The notes beneath the pieces are model-generated. The model had not been told where the DNA came from and did not search any database. It worked only from the letters and a program-made list of their open reading frames with translations. A stretch of 64,000 nt of DNA from Incurvaria masculella (taxonomy: Eukaryota > Arthropoda > Insecta > Lepidoptera > Incurvariidae), in contig OX335661.1 of the NCBI GenBank assembly GCA_946894095.1, positions 17,390,665 to 17,454,664 of the forward strand. Direction: 5' to 3'. Made by a program: the position numbers and the translations under genes. Shown one piece after another: positions 44,695 to 53,496 of this stretch (its first letter is position 1; each line of letters starts with the position of its first letter).

Positions 44695-47600
44695 GAGCCG
44701 AGCAGGATCCCACAGCGGCGGACCTCTGCTCAATCAACAACCCCAACTGCCGCCTAAAAGTCACAGACAAGGAGTCGGGGCTCAACTTCCTGGTCGACAC
44801 CGGGGCCGGCGTCTCCGTGCTACCGGCCCCCAAAGGATCCAAGCAGGACCCCGACGGGCAGGTGCTGTACGCGGCCAACAACACTCGGATCAAGACATAC
44901 GGAGAGAGGACGATGCGACTAAACCTCGGACTACGCCGCCCCTTCGTATGGACTTTCATCAGGGCCGATGTAGAAACGCCAATACTAGGTGCTGACTTTC
45001 TTGCATATTTTAATTTACTGGTGGACCTACGGCAGAAAAGACTTTTAGACAATACCACGAACTGTAAGGTGATTTGTGCAGTGGACAATAGTGACGCGAA
45101 CAAAAATGTGCAGACAATGGACTACAGTGAACCGTTCCACATGCAGTTACGTAAGTACCCTAATCTAAGTTCACCATCCGTACGCGATGGTATTGTAGCT
45201 CACGATGTGGTACACCACATCGAAACCACCGGTCCACCAGTGTACTCACGGGCACGGCCCCTGCCACCCGACAAGTACGCACGCGTAAAAAAAGAGTTCG
45301 AGAACATGATCGACCAGGGCATTTGTCGCCCCTCCAAGAGCCCATGGGCCTCACCTCTGCACGTAGTGACAAAGCAGGATGGCGAATTTAGATTATGTGG
45401 AGACTATAGGCGGCTAAACCTTGTAACCAAACCGGACAGATACCCCATCCCGAGGTTACAAGACTTCATGTACCTAGCGCACAACAAAACTCGTTTCACT
45501 AAGTTAGATATGAAGCGGGCGTATTATCAGATTCCCATAAACGACAGCGACATAGAAAAGACAGCCGTGATAACGCCATTCGGACTTTTTGAGTACACCT
45601 CAATGTGTTTTGGACTAAGGAATGCAGGACAAACCTTTCAACGTTTCATGCACATGATCCTGAAGGGTTTGGACTTTGTATTCATTTACTTAGACGACGT
45701 ACTAGTAGCTTCCGAGGACGAGGACACTCACAAGACACACGTTGACGCAGTACTACAAAGACTAAATACTTACGGTGTAAAACTCAACATACAGAAATGC
45801 ATTTTCAACGAGACCTCGCTTCCTTATCTCGGCTACTCTGTGTCGCAGGACGGCATCCGGCCGTTAGCTGAGAAAGCGGAAGCGATAGCGAACTATCCGA
45901 AACCGACAACAGTGCTGGAATTGAGACGTTTCCTGGGAATGCTGAATTTTTACCGAGACAGCATACCACACACCGCGGACGCACAACGAAAACTTAACAC
46001 TTACCTGGTAGGCGCGAAACGCAAGAATGACAAAACCCTCTTAAATTGGAACCCAGAGACAGACCAAGCTTTCATCGAATGTAAGCAATGTATTAGTGAC
46101 GCGGTCACGCTAGCTTTTCCCTCGGCAGGAGGGGAATTGCATTTATATACTGACGCCTCGTCTACGAGTGTAGGAGCCGCGCTACAGGAGCATGCAAACG
46201 GAAAGACAAAACCGTTAGGTTTCTTCTCAAAAGCTCTCAGCACGGCGCAACGAAAATATTCAACTTTTGACAGGGAATTACTAGGCATCTACATGGCTAT
46301 CAAGCACTATCGTCGACTCTGCGAAGGGCGTCTGCTGGTAGTCCATACCGATCACAAACCCCTCATATATACATTCCAGAACGGGTGCAGCGACAATGAC
46401 ACGCCACGGCGTATACGACAGTTAGGTTACATATCGCAATACTGCACGACTTTACTACACGTGGCCGGATGTGACAACCCAATAGCTGACGCGATGTCCC
46501 GCGTAGCAGCAATATCCGGCCCGCCGACAATCGACTGGGACGAAATAGCTGACGCACAGACCCACGACACGACGCTACAGACATTAGTGACGAAAGTACC
46601 CAACCCAGTGACAAAACTTATTTTGCCGAATGTAACCACAGCATTGTACTGCAATACACAAAATGGGTTGGTCCGCCCGTACATCCCGGAGCGATTCCGC
46701 ATGCAGATATTTAAATCTGTGCACGGAATTGCCCACCCAGGGGTGCGCGGCTCAAGGCGGATGGTATCGCAACGATACTACTGGCCTAAAATGAATCTCG
46801 ACGTAAAGGAGTGGGCGCAGGCGTGTACAAACTGTCAACAAGCCAAGGTCACGCGACACACTAAGGCCCCACTCGGAGAGTTCACGGGATCACAGAGATT
46901 TGAACACATCCACGTAGACGTTGTCGGACCCCTTAACACATCGAGGGACTTCAGGTACATCCTAACAATAGTGGACAGAGCCACCTCATGGCCGGAGGCA
47001 ATCCCTATACCAGACCAGACGGCAGAGACAGCAGCTCGAACCGTGTACGATCATTGGATCACCAGGTTCGGGTGCCCTCTACGCTTGACGACTGATAGAG
47101 GCAGAAATTTTGAGTCCGAATTATTCCTGAATTTAAACAAGAAAATGGGAATCAAAAAGCTCCGTACAACGGCCTATCACCCGCAAGCGAATGGTATGGT
47201 AGAACGATTTCACCGCACAATGAAAGCCGCACTCATGGCCCGCGGAAAAACCGAAAACTGGGTCGACGAACTCCCGACAGTCTTATTCGGTTTACGCGCA
47301 GCGGTTAGGGATGACACCGGCGTCAGCGCAGCACAGCTAGTATACGGGACCGCATTGCGGCTGCCCGGTGAATTTTTCGAGCAGGCGCGCGAGATGAGGA
47401 TGGATGATAATTTTGTCCAGCGATTAAATGACCACATTCAAAACATAGCGTCGGTACCCAGACGCGAGGCTCGCGAAACCGCAATATTTATACATCCGGA
47501 ACTTCAGACAACTCAAAACGTTTTCGTACGGAACGACCGAGTATCAAAACCACTCACACCCCCGTACAGCGGTCCGTACCCTGTAATAAGGCGAGATCAC

Positions 47601-47993
47601 AAATATTTTATCGTAAGGATGCCGCATGGCGAAACATCAGTAAGCATTGACAGGCTCAAACCCGCTTTCATCCTACACGTGAACGACCCCAATTCGGGAG
47701 GAAGAGAGGCCGGTATGGAACCCGACAAAATAGTTAAACACCCATGTAACAAAAAGCTCCCTCAACAGAAAACGGTTCGATTCCAGCATTCCGACGAAAC
47801 GCATACGCTGAAACGAAACTCAGGACAGGACATAACACGACCCACGCCATTACAAATGGCGGGACGGCAGGCGACAGCCAGGCGGGAACCCGACACTCCG
47901 ACAGCGCATTCCGCGCCACCGACGGGCGACGTTTTTCAGCGAATCACGCGCAGCGGACGTGTAACCCGACCACCTATACGTTTTGCTACTTAG
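44580..47993 (+). CDS. pol: Ty3 Pol: protease, reverse transcriptase, RNase H, integrase
   Basis: Open frame of up to 1137 codons; the real product probably starts by frameshift from gag, not at the first Met. Domains in order: aspartic protease (about 60-150, FLVDTGAGVSVLPA), reverse transcriptase (about 220-420, with FIYLDDVLVAS), RNase H (about 510-630, LYTDASSTSVGAAL and FDRELLGIYMAIKHYR) and integrase (about 690-1000). The integrase has an HHCC zinc finger in HGIAHPGVRG...CTNCQQAK and the DDE core, with Asp in HVDVVGPL, Asp in LTTDRGRNFES and Glu in NGMVERFHR. A GPY/F-like module closes it (PPYSGPYPVIRR, then SIDRLKPAF). All catalytic residues are present and no stop is seen, so the insertion is young. 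Confidence 0.93.
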   Translation: MAVFLPPPVKSRGVQMHATVRVEKPRDTCKATQPGGKLGAEQDPTAADLCSINNPNCRLKVTDKESGLNFLVDTGAGVSVLPAPKGSKQDPDGQVLYAANNTRIKTYGERTMRLNLGLRRPFVWTFIRADVETPILGADFLAYFNLLVDLRQKRLLDNTTNCKVICAVDNSDANKNVQTMDYSEPFHMQLRKYPNLSSPSVRDGIVAHDVVHHIETTGPPVYSRARPLPPDKYARVKKEFENMIDQGICRPSKSPWASPLHVVTKQDGEFRLCGDYRRLNLVTKPDRYPIPRLQDFMYLAHNKTRFTKLDMKRAYYQIPINDSDIEKTAVITPFGLFEYTSMCFGLRNAGQTFQRFMHMILKGLDFVFIYLDDVLVASEDEDTHKTHVDAVLQRLNTYGVKLNIQKCIFNETSLPYLGYSVSQDGIRPLAEKAEAIANYPKPTTVLELRRFLGMLNFYRDSIPHTADAQRKLNTYLVGAKRKNDKTLLNWNPETDQAFIECKQCISDAVTLAFPSAGGELHLYTDASSTSVGAALQEHANGKTKPLGFFSKALSTAQRKYSTFDRELLGIYMAIKHYRRLCEGRLLVVHTDHKPLIYTFQNGCSDNDTPRRIRQLGYISQYCTTLLHVAGCDNPIADAMSRVAAISGPPTIDWDEIADAQTHDTTLQTLVTKVPNPVTKLILPNVTTALYCNTQNGLVRPYIPERFRMQIFKSVHGIAHPGVRGSRRMVSQRYYWPKMNLDVKEWAQACTNCQQAKVTRHTKAPLGEFTGSQRFEHIHVDVVGPLNTSRDFRYILTIVDRATSWPEAIPIPDQTAETAARTVYDHWITRFGCPLRLTTDRGRNFESELFLNLNKKMGIKKLRTTAYHPQANGMVERFHRTMKAALMARGKTENWVDELPTVLFGLRAAVRDDTGVSAAQLVYGTALRLPGEFFEQAREMRMDDNFVQRLNDHIQNIASVPRREARETAIFIHPELQTTQNVFVRNDRVSKPLTPPYSGPYPVIRRDHKYFIVRMPHGETSVSIDRLKPAFILHVNDPNSGGREAGMEPDKIVKHPCNKKLPQQKTVRFQHSDETHTLKRNSGQDITRPTPLQMAGRQATARREPDTPTAHSAPPTGDVFQRITRSGRVTRPPIRFAT

Positions 47994-49269
47994 CGACTGA
48001 CCATAGGACAGTACATTACTATTGGACATTATCAAACTGTATCCTACAGTTATAATTTGAAAATAGGCGCTAAGCGATTGACAGACAGACAACTTTTTAA
48101 ACATTAATATTTTTTTCACGACGTAGACTTTAGTGACTTTGTTTTTGACACTTTAGAATGGGAATCTAGCTCCTTTCTAGTAGGATCTAGATTGTTTCTC
48201 AATGTCAATGTATTTTTTTCTGTAAACAACTGTATGTAATCATTGTAACCAATTGAATGTAAACGTGCTAACCATAAGTAGTAAATAAGAACTAAGGTTA
48301 AGGGTAGATAAATAAGGACACCATTATACTTTTAAATGTATTAATCATTCTTTTACAAAAACTGTGGCACCGTTAAAATAGGTTTCCATTAAGTAAACTA
48401 CCTACATGTATTTAAAGTTATTATTCATTGTTTTATGTTATTGTAAAAAGTAAGCAAGCATTGAAAAAAATATATTTTTAAATCACCTTTCGATTGTATT
48501 AGGCTAGTAATCATCATCAATAAAAAATAAATTTAACACAATTTGTGTAGAAATACAAGGACAGTATTCGGAACGCATCGGAGTAAAAGTATTTGCATGC
48601 CGAAAGAGACGGCATTTTATTTAATAATAATAAATTACCCGACAAAAGCAGCAGAGCCTGAAACAAAGAAAACAAATCATCGAGACAATACGTCGAGATT
48701 AGTTTTATCCTTTACAGTAACCCAGAAGTTATTAAAATCAGTTTCGGAGTTTATTTATTCCTCCGGAAAACACAAGCGGAATTGTTAGATGCAACCATAA
48801 TTTAAGCATATAAGCTTCTTATGATTTTTTTATTTCCATGCAAGGACGAGTCCTCGATGTTTTAATTTATAATAATGTCTTTTTGTAACTCAAAAATACC
48901 TAACATACAATGTTGTACGGATGAAATGAATCAAAGGAAATGCACAGCCGGTGCTTGCGCTAGCAGTCCTCGATCAATATAAAATGTATGTTTAAACATC
49001 CACCACAGTTCCGTGAGAACTGAAAATCTTGGTCAAAATCTGTTATTGGTCAAAATCAGTTCGCCATCAAACTACCTGAAATTCAAGAATGCTCCCGTCC
49101 AATGTCGTCCGTGCTACAAGGATACACACGATATCATTTGATAATACTAGTTATGAAGTCAGTTCAGTCCCGTACGAGTATCTGCTGATTTAAACGAGAG
49201 GTGGAGGCTTGTGCCCGCTGAAAACATTCTACAGGTAATATTTTGTAGCTAGTGGCAAGAAAGAAAAAA

Positions 49270-49470
49270 CGGGTTCCGTACCATCGTACAAGATTGAACA
49301 CAAAAATATAACGTTTTCAGTACGGGGTTTAGATTTTTATAATTTTTATTTTACCTGTTTAGCGGCTAAATAAATGCACACTCTGTAAAAAAATTCAGCC
49401 TACCTATTACGGTTCATGAGATACAGCCCTGTGACAGATGGACGGACGTACCCTTTGGGTACGGAACCCT
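49270..49470. repeat. Short repeat with GGGTTCCGTA/TACGGAACCC ends
   Basis: Shares ends and the block GAGATACAGCCCTGTGACAG with 63686-63990. The ends are inverted copies of each other, so it resembles a MITE. This copy lacks the long GGAC microsatellite. Confidence 0.75.
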
Positions 49471-50799
49471 AAAAAAGCATTTTTATACATGCATTTTATT
49501 TTATTTGGGTGATTTGGCTCAATGTTATTTGTTACAATTTTAATCGCCAAACAAAAAATTCCATACTTCCATGCGAGCAAAAAGCGGTGACGATTTCAAA
49601 TTGTTGTGATTCATATATTCTATTTATAAATCAGGAAACCGTAGATATGGAATATTAAAAATTTGCCTCCATAAATAAAAAAATGAAGTATAAAAGGTTA
49701 AGGTTTTTTTCTCACCAAAAACTCGAAAATAGTTCACTCGGCGGTATATCTTGAAAGTCTTAATTACTTTCAAGGAAAAAAAGATTTCGGACTTTAACCA
49801 AGATTGGGCTCTAACCGTAACATATCTAACTCAAAATATTTGCAATATCTCCCTTACATATACTGTTTTTCCTTTTCTCAATTTGTACATGATTCTATTG
49901 TATTAATTCACTGGTGTTGCGGACTACGAGCTAGAATATTCAGACGGGCAAACATACATTACAACTATGTACTCTAACGAGGTTGGGCTAGGTTAGGTAA
50001 GGTCAGGCTAGGTTAGGTAAGGTTAGGTTCGACTTACCGCAACTGCGGCGTAAGTAACAAGGCAGGTATTCATTTCTGAAGATACGATCGTACTCGACTA
50101 AATGAACTGGATTATTCAGCCTAATTTATAGTTATGTATATCGGTTGAATCGCCAGACATTGTCAACACACACATATTTAAACAAAGGGTTCCAACCGTT
50201 TGATTGTCTTCAGTAATCCGCCGACAAGGTTATCATAGTGGACGGCAATTTGGAGGAGCTAACTAAGTGAGTTCTGTTTTAGATCTAAGATAACAAAAAA
50301 ACAAAAAAAAAACACCCATGTGGCATGCAAGCTTGCACGGGATTTCAACATTCAGTCGTCTACAATCAAAGTGTGATTCATTAATTTTAATAATATATCT
50401 CGCAACAGTCGATAAAACCGTGTTGGCTTGGAATGAAAAAATAAGTCAAAAACTGTCTTTTCAAATAACAAATTTAGAGATTGGGCGATAATTTTCTATA
50501 TTGTGTTTGTCTCCTTTTTTGTAGACAGGCACGATACAAGAGCGTTTTCATTCTAAAGGAAAATAGTCTTTCTCAAGGGACAAACGAAACAAGTAACATA
50601 TACAAACACCGGTTTAGTCCTAAAATACGGATACTAAAATTAATCCGCCCACTCTGAATACTGCTGATAGTGCGCAACCCGCAACAAACTCGGCTGATGC
50701 TGCCTTGTTGTCACAATGTGCGGTGTGTCCACTGAGGCAGTTGCTCAGCCCTTGCTGAGAAATGTACAACTCTGCACATTCCCATCCAACCCCATCGCC

Positions 50800-50958
50800 A
50801 GATCTCTTCGCGTGTCGCCGGGTCTCCGCGCCTTCACCGGATCTCCGCGCGTGACGTCGGATCTCCGCGCGAGTCGCCGGAAGTCCGCGCGTGTCGCCGG
50901 ATCTCCGCGCGAGTCGCTGGATCCTCGCGCCGGTGACCGGATTTCCGCACGAGTCGCG
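50800..50958. repeat. 20-bp GC-rich minisatellite, 8 units
   Basis: Imperfect head-to-tail units of the type GGATCTCCGCGCGAGTCGCC (one of 19 nt) form a GC island in AT-rich DNA. Open frames across it on both strands are a consequence of the repeat. Confidence 0.9.
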
Positions 50959-51538
50959 GTGTCTTTCGGTGTGCTTCACCGTTCGATGAAAAGTTACATA
51001 ACCACTTACCTAATTCGAATGGACACCATCTCTCCTTTTTTTTGTTTTATCGCAAATCATATATGAGGTCCTTGAATCACAGATAGTCAAACATTATATT
51101 GTTACGTTAATATTAATGTCTATTACTATTATGATTTGAGTTTTATTTAAACAGATGTTTAACAAAGAAATAATATTAATAAGATTAATTACTTTCGTAT
51201 CATCATACCCCAGATTTAGAATGGATGGCATATTTTACCAAGGCTTTATTGCATTATTATTTTAATTTTCAACAAAGATAATTTTGAATCCGCAGCGCCG
51301 GCGAGTGAGTTCGCGTAATAACGTTAAATAATAATTATTTTGGTGTTGGTGAGAGGGTAAGATAAATATTTGTGATTGATTGCAAAATCTTTATTTTCTT
51401 CTTAGATCTAAAATATACATTTCCGTAAGCATATGAAAGAAACATTAGGTTTAATATGTATGCAAAGGTAATTAGACTCTGAGACTGCAAAATTTAACTA
51501 AATTGAAGCACCTGGCAAAAGGATAACCTCTAAAACGG

Positions 51539-52635
51539 CTAAGTCCGGTTTGCGATTCCGAAGTAGGACCACAGCAGGCGGGCCAGGATCAAGAGCCCAC
51601 TGAGCCGGAGCGGCTCGGCGGCGGCGTCGCCGGCGGGCGGTGCGCTCTCCAGCGGCGGCGTCGGCTCTCCGCCGTCCCGCTCGAACAGTCGCCCCCACAC
51701 GCCGAACGAGAGCAGCTCGGCGTCGCGCTGCAGCAGCGTCAGGTGGTACACGCTGCGTCCGCCGGCCGCGGACTCCTCGCCGGAGCTGTAGCCGTGCGGC
51801 GGCAGCGGCAGGATGGCGACGTCGAGCGAGGTGGGGAAGTAGGCGGCGTCGGCGGCGCTCAGCTCGGCGGCGGGCTGCGGCGCGGGCACGCTCGCCCTGA
51901 TGCTCAGCCGCTCGAAGAGCCGCGTGTTGTTCGGAGAGTACTCCGAGAACCTGCAACACATTCAGTACTTTATTTACGCTGTTAGGTTTCACTACCCCAC
52001 AAATGTATTAGGGCAGAAATCATAGATGTTACATAATATGAAACGAGAGTAGGTGCGCTGTTTAGTATACGATACGCACATGGTCAAGATAGGCCGATTT
52101 TGATATAAAAGATTACGATACGAACAACAAGGTATACTCAACGGCTGACCCGCTGCACGCCACCACGAGGCAGATAGATTATCCTCAACTAGCTATGCCC
52201 TCAAGCGCGTGACAAGTACCTGACGTTGCAGGTATCGACGGTTGGCCCGTTGCACGCCATCCAGGGGCAGACAGATTATCTTCAACTAGCTATGCCCTCG
52301 AGTGCGTGACAAGTACCGGACGTTGCAGGTATCGACAGTTGGCCCGTTGCACGCCACCACGGGGCAGACAGATTATCTTCAACTAGCTATGCCCTCGAGT
52401 GCGTGACAAGTACCTGACGTTGCAGGTATCGACGGTTGGCCCGTTGCACGCCACCACGGGACAGACAGATTATCTTCAACGATCTATGCCCTCGATTGCA
52501 TGACAAATACCTGACGCTGCAGGTGTCGACGGCTGGCCCGCTGCACGCCACCACGGAACAGACGCGTGACCCTCCGCTGGCGACGCCGTCGAATGTGCGA
52601 ACCCCATCAAAAGCGGTTGCCCGGTACTCGTACAC
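51539..52635 (-). CDS. Second pair of 3' exons of the vanin-like gene (alternative C-terminus b)
   Basis: Exon 8b (52511-52635, acceptor GCATCAG, donor GTATTT) encodes VYEYRATAFDGVRTFDGVA...CSVVACSGPAVDTC. Exon 9b (51539-51950) encodes the C-terminal half from FSEYSPNN to a stop. Exon 8b starts in phase 0 and 9b in phase 2, exactly like exons 8a/9a upstream, so exon 7 (55843-56153) could splice to either pair. The 9b product ends in a hydrophobic stretch (RLSGLLILARLLWSYFGIA) after small residues, a possible GPI-anchor signal as in vertebrate vanins. Pair a ends in a soluble charged tail. A minus-strand AATAAA lies at 51390-51395. No separate exons 1-7 are present for this pair. It may be an alternative 3' end or a partial gene duplication. 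Confidence 0.7.
52131..52518 (-). repeat. 97-bp tandem repeat x4 of truncated vanin exon 8b with its donor site
   Basis: Units begin at 52131, 52228, 52325 and 52422. On the minus strand each holds the last about 43 nt of exon 8b (reading VACNGPTVDTCNVR), its GTACTTG donor and about 50 nt of intron. They lie just 3' of the intact exon 8b and have no upstream exon half or clear acceptor, so they are decoy donors rather than complete exons. Confidence 0.9.
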
Positions 52636-53470
52636 CTGATGCAGGAAAATATATTTGTATGAAGCCGTCTGATGGTCCATTTCAACAGAATCAAACGTGG
52701 ATCCAATGAACATAATATCATCAAAATTCCATTCGTGACAAACCTTTCGCTTATTCGTAAGTAACTCGTTCCGTGCTATTTTCTACCCTTTTTCAGCAGC
52801 AGATAATATATCACTATGATATATGCTATATCATATTTGATATATATCTTGAACATTGATTGCTGTGCAGATGACAGCACTGCGCTAGCCAGGGAAACCA
52901 GTCAAATTACCGCAAGTGTAGGAAGGAATAGGATATAATCGTATAGGAAGATAATCGGCACCTCATTGTTACAAGAAACGGGTGTCTTTAGTGCGAGGCG
53001 GACGCTGTTCACTGCTACTCTGCATACGACCATTTTGAAATTCTCTATGTCGACCAGATGCTTTACAGGTCGAGAATAAAGACAAGCTCGCTTTCATCCA
53101 TAGGCTAAACTATTGAGTGCACTGCCCTACTTAGACATTTCCCCCAAAGTAAAACCTGGGGTCATTTAAAACGAATGACAAGCAGCACCTGCATGGCTTT
53201 CGCAGAACCCGAGAGAGTTTGAGACTGAGATCCCACGCACGTCGTCGGAAACCTCTTGGTCGACGGCCTTGCGTATTCCAGGCCTGAATGGACTGAGCTA
53301 ATGACAAAGCCTGAAAATAATGATATTACCGAAAATCGATTATAATTTTGAAATACCATAAATACACAAACCTTATTTGTAGCCAGACACTGCGGTGAAG
53401 GAACTTACAAAAATCTTTAAGGTTATAAAAAAAACATATTTCGTACACGTAAGTATTTAGATATTCATAA
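52636..53470. other. Spacer between vanin exons 8b and 9a
   Basis: Contains a decayed 3' end of a jockey-like non-LTR element at about 53100-53290 (related to 41930-42110). The rest is unrecognised. Confidence 0.5.
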
Positions 53471-53496
53471 TTTATTAATGACAATTGACAATTAGT

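Larger units (their letters stand above)
42428..48000 (+). mobile_element. Ty3 LTR retrotransposon of CsRn1/Kabuki type, 3' LTR not found
   Basis: It carries a tRNA-Trp-like primer site (TGGTGACCCC at 43638), gag 43765-44694 and pol 44580-47993, both open. The unusual Gag Cys/His motif and the primer choice fit the CsRn1 clade. The right end is unclear: no copy of the 43566-43634 LTR end is seen between 48000 and 51500, so the 3' LTR is missing or very diverged. The left limit is given at the inverted repeat but is uncertain. It sits antisense in the first large intron of esterase I. Confidence 0.75.
34037..48657 (-). pseudogene. Carboxylesterase I, disrupted by two 7-nt frameshifts
   Basis: Exons: micro-exon 48639-48657 (ALLLLSG), 41397-41545, 40736-41025, 40321-40533, 34504-35312 and 34037-34182 (stop TAG; minus-strand AATAAA at 34002-34007). 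It keeps MSEECIHVNVHVPEG, FIHGGAFSIG, AGQSAGS, TEREVT and a catalytic-region FGAMHLQDLTY in place of HGAFHLQD. Two lesions relative to genes II and III: about 7 nt missing near the start of exon 5 (around 35287), so the incoming frame meets a stop, and a tandem duplication of GTGAACC (about 34137-34150) that makes exon 6 146 nt instead of 139. The introns are very large because a BEL element lies between exons 5 and 4 and a Ty3 element lies between exon 2 and the micro-exon. Probably a pseudogene, though all splice sites are intact. Confidence 0.75.
48001..51389. other. Intergenic DNA between esterase I and the vanin-like gene
   Basis: Mostly AT-rich. Apart from the micro-exon (48639-48657) and the short repeats listed separately, it holds a patch of degenerate GGTTAGGTTAGG-like sequence at 49980-50025 and nothing coding that I recognise. 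The first exon and promoter of esterase I are expected here. Confidence 0.5.

Noticed and set aside
44203..45103. 283-aa minus-strand frame opposite Ty3 gag-pol
   Set aside because: Shadow of overlapping gag and pol; no recognisable domain.
49980..50025. Telomeric (TTAGG)n array
   Set aside because: Only a few degenerate GGTTAGG-like units mixed with other sequence; likewise at 22215-22250. Not an interstitial telomere of any length.
52131..52518. CRISPR-like array
   Set aside because: Regular 97-bp repeats without spacers, in an insect genome, matching the neighbouring exon; it is a tandem duplication.
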